This document shows, piece by piece, positions 48,265 through 58,692 of a stretch of DNA of 64,000 bases (position 1 is its first letter; every line of letters begins with the position of its first letter). The position numbers were made by a program, and so were the translations under genes. The notes beneath the pieces were generated by a model. That model had not been told where the DNA came from. It did not search any database and saw only the letters and a program-made list of their open reading frames with translations. Origin of the DNA: Pseudomonas sp. SCB32 (GTDB taxonomy: Bacteria; Pseudomonadota; Gammaproteobacteria; Pseudomonadales; Pseudomonadaceae); NCBI RefSeq assembly GCF_009189165.1, contig NZ_CP045118.1:2356001-2420000 (forward strand), read 5' to 3'.

Positions 48265-50553
48265 ATGTCCCGGCGAGCACGCTTCACGTTGTTCATCGCA
48301 TCCCTGATGCTTTCCGCGTTTTCCCAGGCCGCGGGCCTGTCCTACACCAAGGACATCCAGCCGATCTTCACCGAGAAGTGCGTGGCCTGCCACGCCTGCT
48401 ACGACTCGCCGTGCCAGCTCAACCTGACCGCCGCCGAAGGCGCTCAGCGCGGGGCCAACAAGCTGCCGGTGTACGACGGCTCGCGGACCAAGGCGGCGGA
48501 CACCACCCGCTTGTTCCTCGATGCCCATGGCGCGGATGCCTGGCGACGCAAGGATTTCTGGCCGGTACTCGACGGCCGGGGCAGCCAGGCCGCGCTGATG
48601 GCGCGGATGATCGACCTGGGCCATGCACACCCGCTGGTGCCCAACGAGAAGATTCCGGATGGACTCGACCTGTCGATCAACCGCACCAACCAGTGCCCGA
48701 CGCCCGACAGCATCGACGACTTCGTGCAGAAGAACCCGCGCAGCGGCATGCCCTTCGCCGTCACCGGCCTGACCGATAAGCAACTCTCGACCATCAAGAC
48801 CTGGCTGGCCCAGGGCGCGCCAGTGGACGAGCAGGCCTGGCAGCCGAGCGCGGGCGAGGCGGGCCAGATCGCCGATTGGGAGGGCTTCCTGAACCAGCCC
48901 GGCGCGCGAGAGAGCCTGGTTTCGCGCTGGCTCTACGAGCACCTGTTCCTGGCGCACCTGTACTTCACCGAGAATGGCCAGACGGGGCACTTCTTCCAAC
49001 TGGTGCGCTCGCGCACGCCCAGTGGCCAGCCGATCGACCCGATTGCCACCCGCCGTCCGAACGATGACCCGGGCAACAATTTCTACTATCGCCTCTGGCC
49101 GATCCAGGGCGTGATCGTGCACAAGACGCACATTACCTACCCGCTCAACGCGGCCAAGCTGGCGCGCACCCAGGAACTGTTCTACGGCACTGACTGGAGC
49201 ACCGACATGGTGCCCGGCTATGGGCTGCTGCACCGCGCCAATCCGTTCGAAACCTTCGCCGCGATCCCGGCCCAGGCGCGCTACCAGTTCATGCTGGACA
49301 ACGCCGAGTACTTCGTCCGTACCTTCATCCGCGGGCCGGTGTGCCGTGGGCAGATCGCCACCGACGTGATCCGCGACAACTTCTGGACGGTGTTCCAGGA
49401 CCCGCAACACGACCTCTACGTCACCGATCCGGATTTCCGCGCCCAGGCCTCGCCGCTGCTGGCGCTGCCGGGGCAGATCGATGGCATGGGCGCGATGCTG
49501 TCGCAGTGGCGCGCCTACCGCGACAAACGCAATGCCTACGAGGAGCTGCGCCAGGATTTCTACGATGAGGCCCCGGCGCCGACCTGGGCCGACCTCTGGG
49601 CCGGCAACGACAACGCCGTGCTGAGCATCTTCCGGCAGTACGACAGCGCCTCGGTACGCAAGGGGCTGATCGGTGGCATCCCGCAGACCATCTGGTGGCT
49701 CGACTACCCGCTGTTCGAGCGCACCTACTATGGCCTGGTGGTGAACTTCGACGTTTACGGCAACGTGGCTCACCAGGCGCAGACCCGGCTGTACTTCGAC
49801 CTGATCCGCAACGGCGCCGAGCAGAACTTCCTGCGCCTGATGCCGGTGGCCGCACGCAAGCCGCTGCTGGATGACTGGTACCAGAACAGCGGCAAATTCA
49901 AGATGTGGGCCGACTACTACACCAGCGACAGCACCCGGCCGACCGGACTGTTCCTGCCGGAGAAGGGCGCCAAGAACGCCTTTGCCCAGCAACTGCTCAA
50001 GCGCTACGTGGCGCTCAACGCACGGCCCGATCCGATCAATATGTGTGAGAGCGGCGCCTGCTACCGCAACAACGTCGCCGCGCCGCTGCAGGATGCCGAG
50101 CAGTTCTTCAGTCGCCTGGTCAGTCGCCCGGCGGCGGGGCTCTCGGTGATCGACTACTTCCCCGAAGCGACCATGCTGCGAGTAGAGCTGCCTGACGGCC
50201 AGCGCGAGATCTATACCGTGCTGCGCAACCGCGCCCACAGCAACGTCGCCTTCATCGCGGGCGAGTCGCTGCGCTACCAGCCGGGGCTGGATACCCTGAC
50301 CATCTACCCCGGCGTGCTCTCCAGCTACCCGAACTTCATGTTCAATCTGAAGGCAAACGAGGTGGGCGACTTCGTCCGTGCGCTGGAGCAGGTCAAGGAT
50401 CAGGTCGCATTCGACGAGGTTGTGGATCGCTGGGGTATCCGCCGCAGCCATCCGCAGTTCTGGTTCTACTTCCATGACCTCGACGCCTATATCCGCGAGA
50501 CCGAGCCGGTGGAGGCGGGGATTCTCGACATGAACCGCTACGAGAACCTCTGA
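48265..50553 (+). CDS. cti: Fatty acid cis/trans isomerase (periplasmic, heme c)
   Basis: Cti converts cis- to trans-unsaturated phospholipid acyl chains, stiffening the membrane under solvent or heat stress. The 762-residue protein has a signal peptide (MSRRARFTLFIASLMLSAFS) and a c-type heme motif CVACH at 39-43 followed by a Cys-rich segment ACYDSPC. Length and ends match the Pseudomonas enzyme. The ATG at 48265 has GGAG 6 nt upstream; the frame is open to 48187. It is divergent from metH with no gene between them. Confidence 0.96.
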   Translation: MSRRARFTLFIASLMLSAFSQAAGLSYTKDIQPIFTEKCVACHACYDSPCQLNLTAAEGAQRGANKLPVYDGSRTKAADTTRLFLDAHGADAWRRKDFWPVLDGRGSQAALMARMIDLGHAHPLVPNEKIPDGLDLSINRTNQCPTPDSIDDFVQKNPRSGMPFAVTGLTDKQLSTIKTWLAQGAPVDEQAWQPSAGEAGQIADWEGFLNQPGARESLVSRWLYEHLFLAHLYFTENGQTGHFFQLVRSRTPSGQPIDPIATRRPNDDPGNNFYYRLWPIQGVIVHKTHITYPLNAAKLARTQELFYGTDWSTDMVPGYGLLHRANPFETFAAIPAQARYQFMLDNAEYFVRTFIRGPVCRGQIATDVIRDNFWTVFQDPQHDLYVTDPDFRAQASPLLALPGQIDGMGAMLSQWRAYRDKRNAYEELRQDFYDEAPAPTWADLWAGNDNAVLSIFRQYDSASVRKGLIGGIPQTIWWLDYPLFERTYYGLVVNFDVYGNVAHQAQTRLYFDLIRNGAEQNFLRLMPVAARKPLLDDWYQNSGKFKMWADYYTSDSTRPTGLFLPEKGAKNAFAQQLLKRYVALNARPDPINMCESGACYRNNVAAPLQDAEQFFSRLVSRPAAGLSVIDYFPEATMLRVELPDGQREIYTVLRNRAHSNVAFIAGESLRYQPGLDTLTIYPGVLSSYPNFMFNLKANEVGDFVRALEQVKDQVAFDEVVDRWGIRRSHPQFWFYFHDLDAYIRETEPVEAGILDMNRYENL

Positions 50554-50563
50554 CTGCAGTCAT

Positions 50564-50631
50564 GCAGGAGCGAGCTTGCTCGCGAACAGCCCCGCTGCGG
50601 GGGTTGGTTTGCGAGCAAGCTCGCTCCTACG
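50564..50631. repeat. REP palindrome, AGGAGCGAGCTTGC family
   Basis: GCAGGAGCGAGCTTGCTCGC (from 50564) and GCGAGCAAGCTCGCTCCTAC (from 50611) form a hairpin after cti; same family as 28830-28906. Confidence 0.85.
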
Positions 50632-50735
50632 AAATGCTGATCCACCCAGCTGCGAATTATTCCTACTAAAACGGTAGGGCTTTCTACCTCGCCCCCGAAT
50701 GGCGTAAACTGGCGCCACGTTTGCGAGGAGTTGCC

Positions 50736-51320
50736 ATGAGCGCCATCACCATCACCGAAGCCGCACAGGATTACCTGGCCGAACTGCTGTCCAAGCAGGA
50801 CACCCCCGGCATCGGCATTCGCATCTTCATCACCCAGCCGGGAACCACCTACGCCGAAACCTGCATTGCCTACTGCAAGCCGGGCGAGCAGAAGCCGGAA
50901 GACACCCCGGTAGGCCTGAAGGATTTCACCGCCTACATCGACGCCATCAGCGAGCCCTTCCTGGAAGACGCCGTCGTTGATTACGCCACTGACCGCATGG
51001 GCGGTCAGCTGACCATCAAGGCGCCGAACGCCAAGGTGCCGATGGTCAACGAGGACAGCCCGCTGACCGAGCGCATCAACTACTACCTGCAGACCGAGAT
51101 CAACCCCGGTCTGGCCAGCCACGGCGGCCAGGTGAGCCTGGTGGATGTGGTTGAGGACAACATTGCCGTGCTGCGTTTCGGCGGCGGTTGCCAGGGCTGC
51201 GGCGCGGTCGAGATGACGCTGAAGGATGGCGTCGAGAAGACCCTGATCGAGCGCATCCCGGAGCTGAAGGGCGTGCGTGACGTCACCGACCACAGCAACC
51301 GCGAGAACGCCTACTACTGA
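50736..51320 (+). CDS. nfuA: Fe-S biogenesis protein NfuA
   Basis: NfuA carries [4Fe-4S] clusters to apo-enzymes under oxidative stress or iron limitation. The 194-residue protein has a degenerate A-type scaffold domain (1-100, lacking the three A-type Cys) and a C-terminal Nfu domain with Cys152 and Cys155 in [14 protein letters not shown]. Length matches P. aeruginosa NfuA. TGCGAGGAG precedes the ATG at 50736. A strong terminator follows. Confidence 0.97.
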   Translation: MSAITITEAAQDYLAELLSKQDTPGIGIRIFITQPGTTYAETCIAYCKPGEQKPEDTPVGLKDFTAYIDAISEPFLEDAVVDYATDRMGGQLTIKAPNAKVPMVNEDSPLTERINYYLQTEINPGLASHGGQVSLVDVVEDNIAVLRFGGGCQGCGAVEMTLKDGVEKTLIERIPELKGVRDVTDHSNRENAYY

Positions 51321-51338
51321 GTTGGCGTGCGAGCAGCG

Positions 51339-51364
51339 AAAAGGCGACCTTCGGGTCGCCTTTT
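51339..51364 (+). terminator. Rho-independent terminator after nfuA
   Basis: AAAAGGCGACC (51339-51349) and GGTCGCCTTTTT (from 51354) around a TTCG tetraloop; it can also serve the convergent MFS gene. Confidence 0.93.
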
Positions 51365-51449
51365 TCGTTTGGATATTTCGGTTGTGGGGCAGCTGGCCTG
51401 GCGGCCGGATCGCGGGCCATGCCCGCGAAAGGCGCCCGTAAGGGCGCGT

Positions 51450-52619
51450 TTACAGGTTGACCGCCAACTCTTTGCGCCCCGACCAGATCATCACCACCGC
51501 CACCAGCAACACCGGCCACACCAGCAGGTTAACCGCGTTCCAGCCGATGCTGGTGATCAGCGCACCGGAGCTGAAGGACATCAGCGTCGCCAGGCTGCCA
51601 TTGCCCAGCTCCATCAGCCCCTGCGCGTGGCCGCGTTCCTCTGGCTGGTGGCCAAAGGCGAGCAGGGTGGTGCCGGCCACCAGCATCAGGTTCCAGCCCA
51701 TGCCCAGCAGCAACGAGCTGATCAGGAATTGCGTCACCGACTGCCCGCTCAGGGCCACCGAGGCACTGGTCGCCAGCAGTGCCAATCCCAGCCACGCGAC
51801 GCGGCGGCCGCCAAGGCGATCCACCAGCGAGCCAGCGACGAAGGCGGGGAGGAACATCCCCAGCACGTGCCACTGAATCACGCTCACCGAACGTTCCAGC
51901 GGCAGCCCGCAGAAGCTCATCGCCAGCGGTGTGGCATTCATGATCAGGATCATCAGCCCGTGGCCGGCAGCGGTGCAGGCCATGGCCGCGCGGATCGCCG
52001 GACGGGACAGTAGCTCGCGCATGACCTTCCAGCCACCGGTGGACGGCGCGGGTGCGGCCCCCTCCGGCAGGCGGCTGATCACGGCCAGGGCCAACAGCGC
52101 GAGGGCGGCAATGGCCAGGTACGAGCCCACGAAGGGCGCCGGCAGCGCATTGCGTGACCACAGCGCCAGGCTTGGCGCGAGCAGTGCCGCCAGCACGCCA
52201 CCACCAATCACATAGGCCGTGGCGCGGCCCTTGTGCGTCTCGTCCACAGCCTCCAGCGCGGCGAAGCGGTAGTACATCGCCGAAGCCTGATAGGCGCCGA
52301 TCGGCAGCGCTCCGAGGCAGAACAGCAGGAAGTCGGCCAGCCACACGCCCAGCGCGCAGAGCAGCCCACCGAGCACGCCGCAGGCAGCCCCCAGCAGCAA
52401 GCCGCGTCGGCGGCCGTGGCGCTGCATGAACAGCGACAGCGGTTGCACCGCCAGCAGGTTGCCCAGCATCAGGATGGCCAGTGGCAAGGTGGCGAGACTG
52501 TTCAGCGGCGTGAGCTGGGCGCCGACCAGCGAAGTCAGGGTGATACCGATCAGCGAGCAGGACCAGTACAGCGCCTGGCTGGTGAACAGCAGGCGGATCG
52601 CCGGGGTGCGCAGCAACAT
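51450..52619 (-). CDS. MFS transporter
   Basis: A 389-residue major-facilitator protein with 12 predicted helices. After helix 2, SLFMQRHGRRRGLLLGAACG is the loop 2-3 motif typical of MFS, and SLVDRLGGRRVAWLGLALLA is the equivalent in the second half. Substrate unknown; PA1848 in PAO1, from memory. The frame runs on to 52877, but that part overlaps the DUF1272 gene in another frame. The start at 52619 lies 10 nt after its stop, so the two form an operon with the GlxA-type regulator. Confidence 0.88.
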   Translation of the reverse strand: MLLRTPAIRLLFTSQALYWSCSLIGITLTSLVGAQLTPLNSLATLPLAILMLGNLLAVQPLSLFMQRHGRRRGLLLGAACGVLGGLLCALGVWLADFLLFCLGALPIGAYQASAMYYRFAALEAVDETHKGRATAYVIGGGVLAALLAPSLALWSRNALPAPFVGSYLAIAALALLALAVISRLPEGAAPAPSTGGWKVMRELLSRPAIRAAMACTAAGHGLMILIMNATPLAMSFCGLPLERSVSVIQWHVLGMFLPAFVAGSLVDRLGGRRVAWLGLALLATSASVALSGQSVTQFLISSLLLGMGWNLMLVAGTTLLAFGHQPEERGHAQGLMELGNGSLATLMSFSSGALITSIGWNAVNLLVWPVLLVAVVMIWSGRKELAVNL

Positions 52620-52629
52620 GTGCGTGCCC

Positions 52630-52872
52630 TCAACCCTGGCAGCCGGCGGGCTTGAGTACGCGCTGGGTGGATGGCGGATTGGCCGCCAGTTTCTCCGCCG
52701 GACGACGCGGGCGCGGCACCAGTTCACCGCCGCAGTTCGGGCAGTTGCCGTGCAGCACCTGGTCGGCACAGTCCTGGCAGAACGTGCATTCGAAACTGCA
52801 GATGCGGGCTTCCGGGCTGTCGCCGGGCAGGTCGCGGTCGCAGCATTCGCAGTTGGGGCGTAGTTCGAGCAT
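52630..52872 (-). CDS. DUF1272 zinc-ribbon protein
   Basis: An 80-residue Cys-rich protein (MLELRPNCECCDRDLPGDSP, then CSFECTFCQDCADQVLHGNCPNCGGEL) of the DUF1272 family, probably binding two zinc ions. Function unknown. It lies between the MFS transporter (10 nt) and the regulator (26 nt) on the same strand. A longer frame (52630-53199) covers it, but only this part has protein character; the rest is antisense/overlap with the regulator gene. Confidence 0.88.
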   Translation of the reverse strand: MLELRPNCECCDRDLPGDSPEARICSFECTFCQDCADQVLHGNCPNCGGELVPRPRRPAEKLAANPPSTQRVLKPAGCQG

Positions 52873-52898
52873 GGCAAAGTCCTTTTTTGTGGTGGTCG

Positions 52899-53903
52899 TC
52901 AGTGCAGTTGGCCGAAGCGTTCGGCGTATTCCTGGGGGCTGATCGCCAGGTGCTTGTGGAAGGTGCGACGCAGGTTCTCCGGGTGACCGAAGCCGCACAG
53001 TCGCGACACCGTGCTGATCGATGCCTGGGCGTCCTGCAACAGTGCGCGGGCGGCCTCCAGACGCACCCGTTCGACATAGCGGCCGGGGCCCATGCCCATT
53101 TCGTTGATGAACACCCGCGACAAGGTGCGCGGGCTCATGCAGGCCTGCCCCGCCAGGGCTTCCAGCGACAGGTCCGCCCCGAGATTCGCCGGAATCCACT
53201 CCAGCAGCGCTGCCAGGCGTGGCGTGCGACTGGGCTCCGGCGTCAGCCAGTGGCTGAACTGCGCCTGCCCGCCGGGGCGCTTGAGGAACATCACCAGGCG
53301 CCGCGCCACCGATAACGCCAGCGCGCGGCCCAGGTCGGCTTCCACCAGCGCCAGGGCCAGGTCGATCCCGGCCGTCACGCCAGCGGAGGTGAAGACATGA
53401 TCGTCACCGTCGCGGCGCTGCGGATCGTAGGTGTGCAGACGGTCGCCCTGCACCCGTACCTCGGGGAAGCCTGCGCACAGCGTATCGACGTCGGCCCAGT
53501 GGGTGGTGGCCGGGCGGCCATCGAGCACACCGGCCGCGGCCAGGATCAGCGCCCCGGAGCACACCGAACCGAGCCTGCGTACCTTGGGTTCGGCGTCTGT
53601 CAGCCAGCGCAGCAGATCGGTGTTCCGGCACTGGGCTTCGACGCCAAGGCCGCCGGGCACCAGCAAGGTATCCAGTGTTGTCGGATCGACGTCACGCCAC
53701 GCAACTTCGGCGCAGATGCACAGGCCCGCCGAGGTCGCCACCGGCCCGACCTCTTCGCCGAGCACCTGCAGCCGGTAGATCGGCGCGAGTCCCTGGCGCT
53801 GGCGCTCGACGTTGGCGGTGGCGAATACCTGCAGCGGCCCGGTGACGTCCAGGCTCATGACCTCGGGGTAGAGCAGGCAGGCGATCTGGCGCGGCGAATC
53901 CAT
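52899..53903 (-). CDS. GlxA-family transcriptional regulator (DJ-1/PfpI plus AraC HTH)
   Basis: A 334-residue regulator. The N-terminal DJ-1/PfpI-like domain (about 5-190) has the pseudo-catalytic elbow SVCSGALILAAAGVLDG. The C-terminal AraC/XylS domain has two HTH units (LSLEALAGQACMSPRTLSRVF, then ISTVSRLCGFGHPENLRRTF). Such proteins sense nitrogenous or amino compounds. Its two downstream neighbours (DUF1272 and MFS) probably form its regulon, by position only. Confidence 0.92.
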   Translation of the reverse strand: MDSPRQIACLLYPEVMSLDVTGPLQVFATANVERQRQGLAPIYRLQVLGEEVGPVATSAGLCICAEVAWRDVDPTTLDTLLVPGGLGVEAQCRNTDLLRWLTDAEPKVRRLGSVCSGALILAAAGVLDGRPATTHWADVDTLCAGFPEVRVQGDRLHTYDPQRRDGDDHVFTSAGVTAGIDLALALVEADLGRALALSVARRLVMFLKRPGGQAQFSHWLTPEPSRTPRLAALLEWIPANLGADLSLEALAGQACMSPRTLSRVFINEMGMGPGRYVERVRLEAARALLQDAQASISTVSRLCGFGHPENLRRTFHKHLAISPQEYAERFGQLH

Positions 53904-54028
53904 GGTGGGCCTCGTTCAAGGTATGGAACGAGTGTGGCGGCGACTGATGCTGGCGGCAATGTCAGTCATCGCACGAATATTGCCATCCTGCCGTTGGCGG
54001 CGCTGTGCAACTGCTGGTTGCGGAAATG

Positions 54029-54057
54029 AAAAAGCCCGGCGTGTGGCCGGGCTTTTT
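54029..54057. terminator. Bidirectional terminator
   Basis: AAAAAGCCCGGC (54029-54040) and GCCGGGCTTTTT (54046-54057) with a GTGTG loop; it ends the 54343-54074 gene on the minus strand. Confidence 0.92.
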
Positions 54058-54073
54058 CGGGCCACTCCTGGGA

Positions 54074-54343
54074 TCAGGCAGGCATGTGCCACTCTTGCAG
54101 GCGATAGCCTTCGCGGTTCAGCTCATCACGGGCCTGGACCAGCAGGCCTTCGAGTTGTTCCGGGTCGGAATAGGCGGAGCTGGGGATGCGGGTGAGCCCC
54201 AGCAGGCGGGTGCCGGTCCGGTCGATGACGGACAGGTCGAGGCTGCCGTCGCCCCCTTGAGAAACCCAGGTGACGCACTGGAAGGGTTGGAAGGCTCGTC
54301 CGGTGATCAGCAGAGCCTCGTTGAAACGAAGGGTCGCATTCAT
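54074..54343 (-). CDS. Conserved small protein of unknown function
   Basis: An 89-residue protein starting MNATLRFNEALLITGRAF, with strand-like segments (VTWVSQGGDGSLDLSVIDRTGTRLLGL) and a helical end (LEGLLVQARDELNREGYRL). No signal peptide or helix is seen. I do not recognise it beyond thinking it conserved in Pseudomonas. The ATG at 54343 is chosen because upstream frame sequence is unlike protein. A strong terminator follows. Confidence 0.7.
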   Translation of the reverse strand: MNATLRFNEALLITGRAFQPFQCVTWVSQGGDGSLDLSVIDRTGTRLLGLTRIPSSAYSDPEQLEGLLVQARDELNREGYRLQEWHMPA

Positions 54344-54501
54344 GGTGTGATCTCTCTGCGCGGTAATCCATTGCGAAGATGGCGACGGCGGTCCATCCAC
54401 CGTCGTGTTCGTTCACGCAATTGATGTTTTCAGAAGCGAAGAAAGTCACAGCCCATGTCGCGTTTCTACACGGAGTAGTCGCAAATTAATCCGAAAGGAT
54501 C

Positions 54502-54532
54502 GCTGCAGGCCCCGCCAGCCGTGGCCTGCAGC
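54502..54532. terminator. GC-rich hairpin downstream of lpd
   Basis: GCTGCAGGCC (54502-54511) and GGCCTGCAGC (54523-54532) form a 10-bp stem with an 11-nt loop, 57 nt past the lpd stop. No T-run, so it may stabilise the 3' end rather than terminate. Confidence 0.35.
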
Positions 54533-54588
54533 AACTCCAGGGGTGCGCCATCGCGCCGCACGCACCGCTCGTCAGCAACGACCAACGG

Positions 54589-55989
<1,401 letters not shown>

Positions 55990-56199
55990 GCAGTGCTCTC
56001 CGGGATGGAAAAAGAGGTGAATCGAGGTTAGCCCCTGCCGACCGGATCACCAGCGCAGGGCCCTGGAATAGCGTTACGCAATTTATATTTCGACCATAAT
56101 ATCTTGATTCGCGCAAGTCACCCCCACATGACAGGCGCGGCGGGGAGGGCGAGAATGCAGGGCTTTGGCGCCTCCGGTTCGCGCGCCTACGGAGAATTC

Positions 56200-57321
56200 A
56201 TGAAAATCGACTGCGATTTCGACAGCGGCAACATCCAGGTCATCGACGACAGCGACCCGCGCCACGTGCGCCTGGCGCTGCGCCCGGATACCCGGAGCCC
56301 GCACTTCCAGTGGTTCCATTTCAAGGCCGAGGGTTTGCAGCCCGGCCAGCAGTACCAGTTCAGCCTGACCAACGCCTCCGGCTCCAGCTACACCGGCGGC
56401 TGGCCGGGCTACAACGCCGTGGCGTCCTATGACCAGCGCGACTGGTTCCGCGTGCCCAGCACCTTTGATGCCGATGGCCTGCACTTCACCCTCGACGCCG
56501 AGCAGCCCCAGGCCTGGTTCGCCTACTTCGAGCCCTACAGCCGCGAGCGCCACGCCGAACTGGTGAAGCGCGCCATCGCCAACGGCGCCGAACTGCTCGC
56601 CACCGGGCACAGCCTGGAGGGCCGCGAGCTGCCGCTGCTGCGTATCGGCAAGGGCGCAGCGGGCGCACGCAAGATCTGGCTGATCGCCCAGCAGCACCCC
56701 GGCGAGCACATGGCCGAGTGGTTCATGGAAGGCCTGATCGAGCGCCTGCAGTCCGGCGACGCCGACATCCAGCGCCTGCTGGAGCGCGCCGACTTCTACC
56801 TGGTGCCGAACATGAACCCGGACGGTGCCTTCCACGGCCACCTGCGCACCAATGCCGCCGGCAAGGACCTCAATCGCGCCTGGGCCGCACCCAGCGCCGA
56901 GGAAAGCCCGGAAGTGCTGTTCGTGCAGCAGCAGATGGCCAAATACGGCGTGGACCAGTTCCTCGACGTGCACGGCGACGAGGAAATCCCCTTCGTGTTC
57001 GCTGCCGGTTGCGAGGGCAACCCGGAATTCACCCCACGCCTGGACCGCCTGGAAAGCCTGTTCCGCGAGCGCCTGGAAGCCAACGGCGAGTTCCAGAGCG
57101 TGCACGGCTACCCGAAGGACGCACCGGGCCAGGCCAACCTGACCCTGGCCTGCAATCACGTCGGTCGTACCTACGACTGCCTGTCGCTGACCCTGGAAAT
57201 GCCGTTCAAGGACCACAACCTGTCGCCCAACGCCCGCACCGGCTGGGACGGCGCGCGTTCCAAGGCGCTGGCCGGCGCGGTGTTGACCACCGTCGCCAGC
57301 CTGCTCGACGAGCTGCGCTGA
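56200..57321 (+). CDS. M14 carboxypeptidase, cytosolic carboxypeptidase (CCP) type
   Basis: A 373-residue zinc carboxypeptidase. The N-terminal beta domain (1-110, MKIDCDFDSGNIQVIDDS) is the feature of the AGBL/CCP group. The peptidase domain holds zinc ligands His166 and Glu169 (QQHPGEHMAEW) and His258 (FLDVHGDEE), with catalytic Glu333 (LTLEMPF). There is no signal peptide, so it acts in the cytosol. Eukaryotic relatives trim glutamate chains from tubulin; the bacterial substrate is unknown. GGAGAA precedes the ATG at 56200; the frame is open to 56104. Confidence 0.92.
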   Translation: MKIDCDFDSGNIQVIDDSDPRHVRLALRPDTRSPHFQWFHFKAEGLQPGQQYQFSLTNASGSSYTGGWPGYNAVASYDQRDWFRVPSTFDADGLHFTLDAEQPQAWFAYFEPYSRERHAELVKRAIANGAELLATGHSLEGRELPLLRIGKGAAGARKIWLIAQQHPGEHMAEWFMEGLIERLQSGDADIQRLLERADFYLVPNMNPDGAFHGHLRTNAAGKDLNRAWAAPSAEESPEVLFVQQQMAKYGVDQFLDVHGDEEIPFVFAAGCEGNPEFTPRLDRLESLFRERLEANGEFQSVHGYPKDAPGQANLTLACNHVGRTYDCLSLTLEMPFKDHNLSPNARTGWDGARSKALAGAVLTTVASLLDELR

Positions 57322-57375
57322 TCAAGGGCGCCCATTGGGCGCCAATGCGGGCCTACGCAACGGCCTGTGGCAGCC

Positions 57376-57460
57376 CGTAGGATGGCGTGGAGCGAAGCGA
57401 TACCCATCGGTTTGCATGCGAATAACGCTGATGGGTATCGCAAGCTCCACCCATCCTACG
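57376..57460. repeat. GTAGGATGG palindrome, copy 1
   Basis: The left arm from CGTAGGATGGCGTGGAGCGA (57376) pairs with the right arm ending GCTCCACCCATCCTACG (57460). The first 33 nt of the left arm are identical to copy 2 at 60319-60400; the loop differs. A dispersed extragenic palindrome. Confidence 0.85.
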
Positions 57461-57499
57461 GGCTACGCCCTACAGCGATAAGCCCTGTTGCGGTTCTTC

Positions 57500-57584
57500 G
57501 TAGGATCGAGGGGACGACCAGCCCTTGCTCGCGAACGGACTTGTGCCATCTCAGGCCGGATTGCGAACCAGTTCGCTCCTACAG
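57500..57584. repeat. Degenerate REP palindrome
   Basis: CGTAGGATCGAGGGG and TTGCGAACCAGTTCGCTCCT are decayed arms of the TAGGAGCGA type. With copy 1 of the GTAGGATGG palindrome it fills most of the 366-nt gap 57322-57687, which has no other gene. Confidence 0.5.
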
Positions 57585-57687
57585 GTACCTGAACTGACCG
57601 TTCGATCAGTCCGCCCGCCATATTCGTTGAATCTTCCTCCCCAGCTGCTAGTCCAATGAATGAGGCATTCGCACGAAGGAGGTGCGT

Positions 57688-57846
57688 ATGAATCGACATC
57701 GGAAGCTGTTAACCCCTCAGGAGATCGAAGACCTGCAGGAACGCTTGGATGCCATGGAAGAACTGGACTTCAGAGAGCGCCGTGAAGTGCGCAAGAACCG
57801 CTCGGGCGAACACAGGCCTCGCACCTACGCTGGCGCGCTAGCCTGA
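57688..57846 (+). CDS. Small highly charged protein (52 residues)
   Basis: The ATG at 57688 has AGGAGG 5-6 nt upstream, a near-perfect site. The 52-residue product starts MNRHRKLLTPQEIEDLQERL and continues with an acidic-basic helix (DAMEELDFRERREVRKNRSG) and a short tail. It is likely a single amphipathic helix. No function can be given; similar tiny charged proteins are conserved in pseudomonads as far as I recall. It stands alone after the REP cluster. Confidence 0.7.
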   Translation: MNRHRKLLTPQEIEDLQERLDAMEELDFRERREVRKNRSGEHRPRTYAGALA

Positions 57847-58166
57847 TCAACAGGGCCCCAGGGCCCATCCTCACTGGTAAAACAGTTCGGGAAACACGGC
57901 AGGGCCGATCCGGCGCCACTCGCCGGACCGGCCTCCGTGATGGCGGTAGCTGCGTTCATTTCGTCGGACAATTTCCACCGTCCCACAGCCGCGGCTGACG
58001 GCTCCTTTCGGCAATGGGCATTCCAGAGCGGTTCGTATCTGTATCTTCCCGCTTACCCAGTAGCCGTGATCTTACAAAAGACCACCTGAAAACTTGAACG
58101 GCATCACATAGAATCGGGTTTCCGCTGAATCCAATCCGCTTTACCCCGGTAGTCAGACGTCGTTTT
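57847..58166. other. 320-nt gap without recognised gene
   Basis: A GGGCCC-N2-GGGCCC palindrome (57854-57867) and AT-containing sequence near 58080-58130 (TTGAAC and TAGAAT elements with poor spacing) are all I see; the latter may hold the promoter of the next gene. Confidence 0.4.
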
Positions 58167-58556
58167 ATGGATACCCACAACACTCCCATTGGGCCGGTAC
58201 CGGCGCATCTTGTCCGTGAAGCCGTGCCCAAGAAGACCGGCCTCGGCTGGGTGGTCGAATTCAATGTCGCCACCTGGCTCAACCTCGCCGTGCGCGATGA
58301 AACGCCGATCATCCTCAAGGTCACCTACCAGGATGGCGAGCGGACGCGTGAAGTGCGGCTCGACAAAAGCAAAGTCATCGGCGGCCAGCGCATCCTCCTG
58401 TGCGGCATCGCCAGCCTGGGGATCAATCAGAAGCTCGAGTCCATGAGCCTGTCACTGGAAACCCATTCGCCCATCCAGTCCCTGCTGGTCGAGGAACTCT
58501 TCGTCCAGGCCGTCGAGCGCCAGACCGCGAAGCACGGCACCCGCAAATCCCGCTGA
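58167..58556 (+). CDS. Hypothetical protein, possible single-domain beta protein
   Basis: A 129-residue protein with strand-rich sequence (WVVEFNVATWLNLAVRDETPIILKVTYQDG and VIGGQRILLCGIASLGINQKLESMSLSLE). No signal peptide, membrane helix or known motif is visible. No clear ribosome-binding site precedes the ATG, so the start is uncertain. It is followed 136 nt later by a thioesterase gene. Confidence 0.65.
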   Translation: MDTHNTPIGPVPAHLVREAVPKKTGLGWVVEFNVATWLNLAVRDETPIILKVTYQDGERTREVRLDKSKVIGGQRILLCGIASLGINQKLESMSLSLETHSPIQSLLVEELFVQAVERQTAKHGTRKSR

Positions 58557-58692
58557 GCACCTACGCGCCGCGAGGGGACGCCGTTGCAATCGTCCGGCAT
58601 TCCCGCGGCCTATGCAGCGCCGCAGGGCTTGCGATCCGCCTGCAGCAGCGGGGAACATTGCCTGGCCCCGCCCGTAGCGCCAGGAACCGCCC

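Noticed and set aside
52630-53199. 189-residue frame covering DUF1272
   Set aside because: Only the last 80 residues (from 52872) match a family; the rest overlaps the GlxA-type gene in another frame.
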